A stretch of DNA of 5,123 nt from an uncultured SAR116 cluster alpha proteobacterium. Its GTDB lineage: Bacteria > Pseudomonadota > Alphaproteobacteria > Puniceispirillales > Puniceispirillaceae. The notes beneath the pieces were generated by a model. That model saw only the letters and a program-made list of their open reading frames with translations. It had not been told where the DNA came from and ran no database searches. Where the stretch lies: assembly GCA_902520575.1 (NCBI GenBank), contig CABYOG010000058.1, positions 1-5,123 of the forward strand, in the 5' to 3' direction. The position numbers and the translations under genes were made by a program. This document shows positions 1 to 5,123 of the stretch, piece after piece (the first letter of the stretch is position 1; each line of letters begins with the position of its first letter).

Positions 1-24
1 AAACCGGAAGGTGTAGTCAAGAAG

Positions 25-759
25 TTGCCTTTTGAAAGAGATGATTCTGAATATCGCCTTCTTCTGGCTTTGGAGGCCAGCGGTGATGCCGTGTCCGTTG
101 CCCTTTTAAATTATGGAGGCTGTGTTGTATTCAAACAGCATAATGCTCGTTTTGGACATGCTGAATATCTTGTGGATATGGTTCAAGGTTTAATGGAAGA
201 GGCAGATGCATCTTTTTCAGACCTAACCCATATTGTGGCCGGATGCGGACCTGGATCATTTACAGGGCTTCGTGTTTGTTTGTCTGCTGCCAAAGGGTAT
301 CTGCTTGCTACTACAGCAACCGCGCTTGGGGTCAATGGTCTGGCCGCGTTAGCCGTTGACGCCGTAACAGAAGGCCAAACAGAGCAAAGGCAGTCAGGGC
401 CGCACCTCTGTTTTGCTGATACACGCAGAAATTCCCTTTTTGTACAGGAATTTGATTCGCAGGCGAATATGTTGTCTCCCGTCAGGGATGTGCCATTAGA
501 ACGGATAAAATCCTATATTGAAGAGGCCTGTCTGCGTTTTGATGGACTGCGCCTGACATTAACAGGTCATGTCACTGACTTTGCAGATCTGGTTTTGACA
601 GAAAAACACATTTTCTGTCAGCCGCGGTCCGTAGATGCACAGATGATTGGGCGTTACGCGCTCCAATCTTTATCTTCACCACATCTCTATCCCTGTTCTG
701 GCTTTGAGCCGTTGTATGTAGTTTCCCCAAAACTTGGTTTGGCAAAGTGTCAGTTCTGA
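25..759 (+). CDS. tsaB: tRNA t6A37 biosynthesis protein TsaB (YeaZ family)
   Basis: TsaB is the non-catalytic, actin-like (ASKHA fold) partner of TsaD in the cytoplasmic complex that transfers threonylcarbamoyl to A37 of ANN-decoding tRNAs. Visible signs of the family are the first strand LLLALEASGDAVSVAL at residues 12-27, the hallmark GPGSFTGLRV at 75-84, the ADTRRNSLFVQEF segment at 131-143 and a C-terminal PLYVVSP at 229-235, matching the PLYLR-type ending. The 244-residue length is normal. In the first motif Glu17 stands where Asp is usual (LAxDT). The TTG at 25 is the only plausible initiation codon in frame before the core fold. The frame is open to the left edge, so a start outside the window cannot be excluded. 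A GGAAGG at 6-11 is a weak, distant ribosome-binding candidate. The stop lies one base before the rimI ATG, so the two genes are probably co-transcribed. Confidence 0.93.
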   Translation: MPFERDDSEYRLLLALEASGDAVSVALLNYGGCVVFKQHNARFGHAEYLVDMVQGLMEEADASFSDLTHIVAGCGPGSFTGLRVCLSAAKGYLLATTATALGVNGLAALAVDAVTEGQTEQRQSGPHLCFADTRRNSLFVQEFDSQANMLSPVRDVPLERIKSYIEEACLRFDGLRLTLTGHVTDFADLVLTEKHIFCQPRSVDAQMIGRYALQSLSSPHLYPCSGFEPLYVVSPKLGLAKCQF

Positions 760-760
760 T

Positions 761-1225
761 ATGACAGTCCATAACATACACTACACGCCTGTCACGAGCG
801 GTCATGCTGAAGCAATCACAGTGGTTTTTTGTGATGTTTACGGGGCTGATAGGCAGCAGGAATCAGCTGTGATCATGAAGCTCTGCTGCCATTCAAACTG
901 TTTTGGTGTAGTGTCTTTCGATGCAGAGTATCCGGTTGGTTTCATCTTGTTACAACAGGCCGCTAATACAGCTGATGTGATAGAATTGTGTGTGCGAGAA
1001 TCTATGCGCAGACAAGGTATAGGTCGCCATTTGCTGGAACAGGGTCTTCATCTTGCCAGCAAGCATGGGGTAAGCCGCGTCTTGCTTGAGGTTGAGGCTA
1101 CCAACAAGAGCGCGTATAAGCTGTATAGATCTAGCGAATTTGAATTGGTAGGAAAACGCCCCAATTATTACCGGCAGCGAACAAACACTTCAGATGCGCT
1201 TGTTCTCAAGCGCCGTCTAAGCTGA
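761..1225 (+). CDS. rimI: Ribosomal protein N-alpha-acetyltransferase RimI (GNAT family)
   Basis: RimI uses acetyl-CoA to acetylate the N-terminus of ribosomal protein S18 (and possibly other proteins). The 154-residue product is one GNAT domain: strand IELCV at 74-78, the acetyl-CoA pyrophosphate loop RRQGIG at 83-88, and LLEVEATNKSAYKLY at 108-122. Glu110 and Tyr122 have the same 12-residue spacing as the catalytic Glu103 and Tyr115 known for E. coli RimI, and RPNYY at 133-137 matches the usual RxxYY ending. One oddity is SEF at 125-127, where the family nearly always has a Gly before the Phe. I chose ATG 761 over an in-frame TTG at 734. The ATG sits one base after the tsaB stop, and the longer version would add nine residues inside tsaB with no family support. 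No strong Shine-Dalgarno is visible, so translation is probably coupled to tsaB. Confidence 0.93.
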   Translation: MTVHNIHYTPVTSGHAEAITVVFCDVYGADRQQESAVIMKLCCHSNCFGVVSFDAEYPVGFILLQQAANTADVIELCVRESMRRQGIGRHLLEQGLHLASKHGVSRVLLEVEATNKSAYKLYRSSEFELVGKRPNYYRQRTNTSDALVLKRRLS

Positions 1226-1256
1226 ACCATTCGGCTATTCAGTAGCGCTGGAGGGC

Positions 1257-1284
1257 TTGACGACGGGGATAAGGCTAGGCAAAT
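1257..1284 (+). promoter_or_regulatory. Weak candidate promoter for the miaB block
   Basis: A good -35-like hexamer TTGACG lies at 1257-1262, in the only sizeable gene-free stretch of the window. The best -10 candidate at usual spacing (GCAAAT, 1279-1284, spacer 16) matches the sigma-70 consensus at only three of six positions. A promoter here would make sense, since it would let miaB-phoH-ybeY-corC be transcribed apart from tsaB-rimI. The sequence support is thin. Confidence 0.22.
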
Positions 1285-1295
1285 AACTTCATAAC

Positions 1296-1321
1296 AGGCC
1301 AAGTGATAAATGACTTGGCTT
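1296..1321 (+). other. Inverted repeat (hairpin) in the rimI-miaB gap
   Basis: GCCAAGT at 1298-1304 is perfectly complementary to ACTTGGC at 1313-1319 around an 8-base loop. The stem can be extended outwards by a G-T wobble (1297/1320) and an A-T pair (1296/1321), giving nine pairs. The following bases TTCAGTTCAGATTT are not a run of T, so it is a poor intrinsic terminator. It may be a weak terminator, an attenuator, an mRNA structure in the miaB leader, or an operator for an unknown dimeric regulator. The repeat itself is plain in the sequence; its role is inference. Confidence 0.4.
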
Positions 1322-1357
1322 CAGTTCAGATTTAAAGGATACGCAACGCGTAAATGA
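1310..1357 (+). other. Possible 15-residue leader ORF ending in an ATGA overlap with miaB
   Basis: An ATG at 1310, in the loop of the hairpin described at 1296-1321, opens a frame reading [15 protein letters not shown]. Its TGA (1355-1357) overlaps the miaB ATG (1354-1356) as ATGA. Such an arrangement is typical of translationally coupled pairs, and the encoded peptide is basic. Against it, no convincing ribosome-binding site precedes the ATG (only AGG about 11 bases upstream), and a short chance ORF is likely in this much sequence. I list it as a low-confidence possibility. Confidence 0.15.
1334..1339 (+). promoter_or_regulatory. Shine-Dalgarno sequence of miaB
   Basis: AAAGGA complements the 3' end of 16S rRNA. 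It sits 14 bases before the miaB ATG, longer than the usual 5-9. The intervening bases can form a small hairpin: TACGC at 1340-1344 pairs with GCGTA at 1348-1352 around a 3-base loop. Folding would shorten the effective distance. Confidence 0.55.
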
Positions 1358-2727
1358 AAAAACTTTTTGTTAAGACTTTTGGTTGCCAGATGAATGTCTA
1401 TGATTCCGAGCGGATGAAGGACGTACTTGCGCCTACGGGTTACATGCAAACAGACTCGCTTGAAGATGCAGATATGGTGATTCTGAACACCTGCCATATT
1501 CGCGAAAAAGCTTCTGAAAAGGTGTTTTCTGATCTGGGCCGTTTGCGCAAACTCAAGGATCGGGCTGCTGAGCAGCAAAACAGACAGATGCTAATTGCTG
1601 TTGCTGGTTGTGTGGCACAGGCAGAGGGCGAGGAAATTACAAGGCGGGCTCCGTGGGTTGATTTGGTCGTTGGACCGCAAACCTATCACCGCTTGCCTGA
1701 ACTGGTTGCCAAGGCTGATCCAATCTCACGGCTAAGTGTTGTAGATACTGAGTTTCCAACTGAGGTAAAGTTTGATTTTCTGCCTGAGGAAGCTGCACCC
1801 AGGGGCCCTGCGGCATTTTTATCTGTCCAGGAAGGTTGTGATAAATTCTGCAGCTTCTGTGTTGTGCCTTACACGCGTGGCGCTGAATTTTCTCGCCCAG
1901 CTGAAGAAATCATCATTGAAGCAAAACGGCTTGTTGCGGCTGGGACAAGGGAGATCACATTGCTTGGCCAGAATGTGAACGCATGGCATGGGGCAGCACC
2001 TGATGGCACTAATTGGAGGCTTGGCCGTCTGATTCGTGAATTAGCAGAAATTGACAGCCTGCCAAGGCTGCGTTACACCACTTCACATCCGCTGGATATG
2101 GATGAAGATTTAATGAGCGCACATCGTGATGTGCCACAATTGATGCCCTATCTTCATCTGCCTGTTCAGGCAGGCTCAGACAAAATCCTCCGAGCGATGA
2201 ATCGCCGCCATACAGCTGACGATTATCGGCGGATTATTGATAGGTTGCGCACATTCAAACCCGACCTTGCCCTGTCAGGTGATTTTATTGTTGGGTTCCC
2301 TGGTGAGACAGACCGTGACTTTGCTGATACTATCAAGCTGGTTGCTGATATAGATTACGCGTCTGCTTATTCATTCAAATACAGCCCGCGCCCGGGCACG
2401 CCAGCTGCAGGAGATGGTCAACAGGTTGGTGCGCAGGTTAAGGCTAACAGGTTGGCAGCCTTACAGCAGCTTTTGGACGCTCAGCAAATGGCATTCAATA
2501 AAACTTGTGAAGGACAGCAGATGGCCGTGCTGATTGACAAAATGGGCGGTCGTGATGGTCAGGTTACAGGCCGCAGCCCCTTTATGCAGTCTGTCTATTT
2601 GGAAGGAGATCATACCCAGCTTGGGAAGATGGTCACGGTCACTGTCAAAGAGGCTAGACAAAATTCACTTCTGGTTCAAACAGGTAAGACTCCACAACAG
2701 ATGAAATCAGAAGAGAATGTAGCGTGA
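1354..2727 (+). CDS. miaB: tRNA-2-methylthio-N6-dimethylallyladenosine synthase MiaB
   Basis: MiaB is a radical-SAM methylthiotransferase that converts i6A37 to ms2i6A37 in tRNAs reading UNN codons. The three domains are complete. The N-terminal methylthiotransferase domain has Cys11 ([13 protein letters not shown]), Cys47 ([10 protein letters not shown]) and Cys86 (VAGCVAQ), ligands of the auxiliary [4Fe-4S] cluster. The radical-SAM domain carries CxxxCxxC at Cys162, Cys166 and Cys169 ([17 protein letters not shown]), followed by LLGQNVNAW (203-211), [14 protein letters not shown] (266-279) and [11 protein letters not shown] (309-319). The C-terminal TRAM domain spans about 382-443, with [10 protein letters not shown] at 406-415. 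The length of 457 is normal for the family. The start is firm: TAA immediately precedes the ATG in frame. The last four bases overlap phoH as GTGA, which implies coupled translation. The residues after the TRAM domain form a short polar tail with no recognisable motif. Confidence 0.98.
   Translation: MKKLFVKTFGCQMNVYDSERMKDVLAPTGYMQTDSLEDADMVILNTCHIREKASEKVFSDLGRLRKLKDRAAEQQNRQMLIAVAGCVAQAEGEEITRRAPWVDLVVGPQTYHRLPELVAKADPISRLSVVDTEFPTEVKFDFLPEEAAPRGPAAFLSVQEGCDKFCSFCVVPYTRGAEFSRPAEEIIIEAKRLVAAGTREITLLGQNVNAWHGAAPDGTNWRLGRLIRELAEIDSLPRLRYTTSHPLDMDEDLMSAHRDVPQLMPYLHLPVQAGSDKILRAMNRRHTADDYRRIIDRLRTFKPDLALSGDFIVGFPGETDRDFADTIKLVADIDYASAYSFKYSPRPGTPAAGDGQQVGAQVKANRLAALQQLLDAQQMAFNKTCEGQQMAVLIDKMGGRDGQVTGRSPFMQSVYLEGDHTQLGKMVTVTVKEARQNSLLVQTGKTPQQMKSEENVA
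2709..2715 (+). promoter_or_regulatory. Ribosome-binding site supporting the GTG start of phoH
   Basis: AGAAGAG lies inside the end of miaB, eight bases before GTG 2724. It is purine-rich and at ideal spacing. It supports the GTG that overlaps the miaB stop as the true phoH start. Confidence 0.5.
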
Positions 2728-3698
2728 GCGAAACTGCCGGGAACAAGCAAGTCTGCCTTGAATTCGATGATAATGAACGACTCAGCCTGCTCTGCGGTCA
2801 GCACAACCGTCACCTAGTCCGCATCGAACAAGCTTTACATGTTGGTTTAAGCAGCTTTGGCAACCAGATCACCATTGCAGGTGAGCAGAAAAATGTAGAT
2901 AAAGCCAGCCAGGCCTTTACGAGTCTTTATCGCCAACTTTCAAGCCATGATTCCGGTACAGAGTTGAGTGCCACTCTGGTCGATGATTTGCTACGTCAAG
3001 CTGAAAATGGCGTGGACCCAGAAAAGTCACCAATTGACAAGTCGGTGTTTGCAACAACCTGGAAAAAGAATATCTATCCCCGTACTGCGGGTCAGTCTGC
3101 TTATTTCAAGCTTCTCAAGGCACATGAGGTGGTGTTTGGTCTTGGGCCAGCGGGAACTGGCAAAACATATATGGCGGTAGCTTGGGCTGTTGACTGTTTG
3201 AAGCGTCGACTGGTTGACCGAATCATTCTTTCGCGCCCAGCTGTCGAAGCAGGCGAGCGTCTAGGATTTTTGCCTGGCGATATGAAGGAGAAGGTTGATC
3301 CTTATCTGCGACCACTTTATGATGCACTTTTCGATATGATGCCTTCCCAAAAATTCGACCGGATGCTTGCTAGTGGTGAGATTGAAATTGCCCCGCTTGC
3401 TTTCATGCGGGGACGAACGCTTGGCAATGCTTTCGTTATCATTGACGAAGCGCAGAACACAACACCGGTTCAGATGAAAATGGTATTGACACGTCTGGGA
3501 AAGGATTCTCGAATGATTATCACAGGCGATTTGTCTCAGATTGACCTGCCCAGCGGCCAGTTATCTGGTTTATCTGATGCAGTCAACAGGTTGGAAATGG
3601 TTGAAGGTATAGGCATAATACGCCTTTCTGGTGAAGATATAGTTAGGCATTCGGTTGTTGCCCGTATCTTGAAAGCATATGAGACTAGACAAAATTGA
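2724..3698 (+). CDS. ybeZ: PhoH-like ATPase / YbeZ
   Basis: This is a cytoplasmic P-loop NTPase of the PhoH family, the usual partner of the endoribonuclease YbeY. The family is thought to act as an RNA helicase or ATPase in rRNA processing, but its exact substrate is not settled. Residues 8-72 form the KH-like N-terminal region (LEFDDNERL, then [23 protein letters not shown], with conserved spacing). The PhoH ATPase domain covers about 115-320: Walker A GPAGTGKT at 141-148, [17 protein letters not shown] at 170-186, Walker B VIIDEAQN at 238-245 and the sensor-like [10 protein letters not shown] at 267-276. All expected nucleotide-binding residues are present and the length of 324 is normal. 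Translation starts at a GTG overlapping the miaB stop, with a purine-rich AGAAGAG eight bases upstream. ybeY follows 62 bases downstream, the conserved order. No PIN domain is present, so it is not the toxin-antitoxin-type PhoH2. Some pipelines name this gene phoH or phoL. Confidence 0.97.
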   Translation: MSETAGNKQVCLEFDDNERLSLLCGQHNRHLVRIEQALHVGLSSFGNQITIAGEQKNVDKASQAFTSLYRQLSSHDSGTELSATLVDDLLRQAENGVDPEKSPIDKSVFATTWKKNIYPRTAGQSAYFKLLKAHEVVFGLGPAGTGKTYMAVAWAVDCLKRRLVDRIILSRPAVEAGERLGFLPGDMKEKVDPYLRPLYDALFDMMPSQKFDRMLASGEIEIAPLAFMRGRTLGNAFVIIDEAQNTTPVQMKMVLTRLGKDSRMIITGDLSQIDLPSGQLSGLSDAVNRLEMVEGIGIIRLSGEDIVRHSVVARILKAYETRQN

Positions 3699-3760
3699 AA
3701 CTTCTCGCCACACTTGGACGTCAGAAATATACATGACAAGAGCAATTCATTTTACTTTGA

Positions 3761-4402
3761 ATGATTAAGACAGATTCCTTGATTATGCCCCTCCATCCCG
3801 TTGAGTTGACTTCAGCAGAACAAGATCCTGACCCGGACAGTCCGGCCGCAGATGATCATTCATATCACGGCTGGGTTACAGTTGATCATCATCATTTTGA
3901 CCACAATCTTTCTGATTCCCGCTGGGTTGACTATCTTTTTAGGAGTGAAATGAAATGTATTGCACTGATAGACCTTGCAGCTAGATTTTTGCCCGCAAAG
4001 TTTCCCGGGCCAATTGAGGTTTCTGTGCTTTGGACAGATGATCTTAAAATAGCTGAACTGAACCGGCAGTTTCGCAGCAAATCTGGAGCAACAAACATTC
4101 TATCTTTCCCATCTGGCCATCGGTCTGCTTTAAATGAAGGTAGGCTGTTTATGGGGGATCTGGTTCTTGGCTTTGAGACAGTCATGTCTGAAGCAAAAGT
4201 AGCTGGGATTGCCGAACAGGATCATATTGCCCATCTGGTACTGCATGGCTTACTTCATCTGGCAGGCTTTGATCATATTCTTGATGATGAGGCGGCTGAA
4301 ATGGAAAAACTTGAGTCACATCTCTTAATGGAGATAGGAATAGCAGACCCTTACCAAGATGTTATATACACGCCTATCGAAGCCAGAGACACCAATTTAT
4401 GA
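3761..4402 (+). CDS. ybeY: Endoribonuclease YbeY / rRNA maturation factor
   Basis: YbeY is a zinc-dependent single-strand endoribonuclease needed for 16S rRNA 3'-end maturation and 70S quality control. The metal site is intact: HGLLHLAGFDH at 162-172 gives His162, His166 and His172 in the H-x3-H-x5-H pattern. Arg105 in FRSKSGATNILSFPSG (104-119) matches the conserved Arg59 of E. coli YbeY, and MGDLVLGFETV is at 131-141. At 213 residues the protein is about 45-60 longer than typical. The excess is N-terminal: residues 18-34 are acidic, and DHHHFDH is at 42-48. ATG 3761 is the furthest upstream start, since TGA directly precedes it, but no good Shine-Dalgarno is visible. ATG 3785 is an alternative. 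A start at ATG 3950, although preceded by AGGAG, would remove the first strand of the fold (about 38-45). The stop overlaps corC as ATGA. Confidence 0.95.
   Translation: MIKTDSLIMPLHPVELTSAEQDPDPDSPAADDHSYHGWVTVDHHHFDHNLSDSRWVDYLFRSEMKCIALIDLAARFLPAKFPGPIEVSVLWTDDLKIAELNRQFRSKSGATNILSFPSGHRSALNEGRLFMGDLVLGFETVMSEAKVAGIAEQDHIAHLVLHGLLHLAGFDHILDDEAAEMEKLESHLLMEIGIADPYQDVIYTPIEARDTNL
3941..3952 (+). promoter_or_regulatory. Internal Shine-Dalgarno and in-frame ATG inside ybeY
   Basis: AGGAG at 3941-3945 precedes an in-frame ATG at 3950 (Met64 of YbeY) with four bases between. It is the best Shine-Dalgarno match near any ybeY start, better than anything upstream of 3761 or 3785. Initiation here would give a 150-residue form with the catalytic site but without the first beta strand. 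The motif also simply encodes Arg-Ser-Glu, so it may be coincidence. Confidence 0.25.
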
Positions 4403-5123
4403 GCAAGTTTGAATTTACACCAAAATGGCCCTTTTTTAAAAAACAAATCACAGTTCGTGATGAAGTCACGGGCCTTATAGAGACTTTTATTGATAAAGAA
4501 GGCACTGGCTTTGATGGTCAAGAAGGTCTTCTACTTCGAAATATGCTGGGTCTCCGGGATATTTTGGCTGAAGATGTGATGATACCTCGAGCAGATATTG
4601 TTTCGGTGGATATTACAGATGGGTTTGAATCTGTTATTCGACAAATTAGTGAAGCAGCTCATAGTCGTGTGCCTGCCCATAAAGGCAATATGGATGAGTT
4701 GTTGGGGATGTTGCACATAAAGGATCTGATCGCACATGCGCTTGATCGTGAGCCGGCGTCACTTTCAGATCTCCTCAGGCCTGTATTATTTGTCTCTCCT
4801 TCCATACGTCTTCTTGATTTGCTGCAGGAAATGCGCCTTAAGCGTCTACATCTTGCCCTGGTTGTAGATGAGTTTGGTGGTATTGATGGGCTGATTACAA
4901 TCGAGGATTTGGTTGAAGAAATTGTTGGTGAAATTGAAGATGAGCATGACCAGTCTGATGCTCCGCATGTTGATGTTGAACCTGATGGTAGTGTTGTCGC
5001 AGATGCACGGCTTGAGTTGAGCTCTCTGGAGCTGCTTTATAACATTAATCTTGATGGTGATGAACGAGAAGAACTGGACACAGTCGGTGGACTTGTAATC
5101 ACGACAGCAGGCTATGTGCCTGT
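4399..5123 (+). CDS. corC: CorC/YbeX family CBS-domain protein, 3' end beyond window
   Basis: The frame opens at an ATG overlapping the ybeY stop (ATGA) and is still open at the window end, giving 241 residues. Two CBS domains are visible. The first is at about 58-117, with VMIPRADIVSV (60-70), SRVPAHKGN (89-97) and GMLHIKDL (103-110). The second is at about 124-180, with KRLHLALVVDEFGGIDGLITIEDLVEEIVGEI spread over 148-179. The CorC_HlyC transporter-associated domain follows from about 190 (ADARLELSSLELL at 201-213, DTVGGLV at 227-233). There is no membrane DUF21 part, so this is the short soluble CorC/YbeX type, not a full-length HlyC/CNNM-like membrane protein. In E. coli, CorC was linked to magnesium/cobalt efflux and more recently to ribosome metabolism. 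Its place after ybeZ-ybeY favours the latter. Roughly 50-60 residues are probably missing at the C-terminus. In related genomes lnt comes next. Confidence 0.95.
   Translation, partial: MSKFEFTPKWPFFKKQITVRDEVTGLIETFIDKEGTGFDGQEGLLLRNMLGLRDILAEDVMIPRADIVSVDITDGFESVIRQISEAAHSRVPAHKGNMDELLGMLHIKDLIAHALDREPASLSDLLRPVLFVSPSIRLLDLLQEMRLKRLHLALVVDEFGGIDGLITIEDLVEEIVGEIEDEHDQSDAPHVDVEPDGSVVADARLELSSLELLYNINLDGDEREELDTVGGLVITTAGYVP

Noticed and set aside
1..16. A frame ending in TAG at 14-16 (NRKV then stop) that could be the tail of an upstream gene, for example the NifU-like protein often found before tsaB.
   Set aside because: Four codons are too few to assign a gene. The position fits, but nothing in the residues identifies a family.
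572..805. A minus-strand ORF of 77 codons across the tsaB-rimI junction.
   Set aside because: It lies opposite two well-supported genes, has no recognisable domain, and reads as a frame shadow.
2651..3696. A near-repeat of AGGCTAGACAAAATT (2651-2665, in miaB) and AGACTAGACAAAATT (3682-3696, end of phoH), read in the same codon phase.
   Set aside because: One match of this length with one mismatch is about what chance gives in 5 kb. There is no inverted or flanking structure to suggest an element.
3714..3733. TTGGAC (3714-3719) and TATACA (3728-3733) in the phoH-ybeY gap as a possible promoter.
   Set aside because: The spacing of eight bases is far too short, and neither hexamer has a suitable partner at 16-18 bases.
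4531..4737. A minus-strand ORF of 68 codons opposite corC.
   Set aside because: The + strand frame here encodes clear CBS-domain motifs. The opposite frame has no motif or ribosome-binding site.
1..5123. A novel system, mobile element, CRISPR array or transferred cassette.
   Set aside because: All long frames belong to conserved housekeeping families in a familiar order. There are no transposase motifs, repeat arrays, tRNA genes or visible shifts in base or codon use.

Overview
The window is a stretch of an ordinary bacterial chromosome, with all genes on the + strand: tsaB - rimI - (128-nt gap) - miaB - phoH/ybeZ - ybeY - corC/ybeX (cut by the window end). Base composition is moderate, roughly half GC by eye. 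The gene order tsaB-rimI-(gap)-miaB-phoH-ybeY-corC and the style of the proteins fit an alphaproteobacterium. That placement rests on synteny and motif recognition, not on a database search. The modest GC and the lack of a fur/mur gene between rimI and miaB point away from the GC-rich rhizobial type and could suit a marine lineage, but this is a guess.

Layout. Positions 1-24 hold no assignable gene, only a possible tail of an upstream reading frame. Positions 25-759 encode TsaB, a scaffold for the t6A37 tRNA modification enzyme. RimI (761-1225), the ribosomal-protein N-acetyltransferase, follows after one base. A 128-nt non-coding gap (1226-1353) carries a hairpin, a Shine-Dalgarno sequence and a possible tiny leader ORF. 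From 1354 a tightly packed block starts: MiaB (ms2 modification of i6A37 in tRNA), PhoH/YbeZ (ATPase; GTGA overlap with miaB), YbeY (RNase for 16S rRNA maturation; 62 nt after phoH) and CorC/YbeX (CBS-domain protein; ATGA overlap with ybeY).

How the genes fit together. TsaB and MiaB act on opposite classes of tRNA at the same position, A37 next to the anticodon. RimI modifies a ribosomal protein. YbeZ and YbeY work together on rRNA quality control and maturation, and CorC/YbeX has been linked to the same ribosome-related cluster in E. coli. The window is thus a translation-fidelity and ribosome-maturation neighbourhood.

I found no mobile element, CRISPR array, RNA gene, defence system or novel gene cassette. 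The points worth a second look are small: the architecture of the miaB 5' region (leader ORF and two hairpins), an unusual acidic and histidine-rich N-terminal extension on YbeY with a strong internal Shine-Dalgarno sequence, and the missing fur-type gene. None amounts to an undescribed system.
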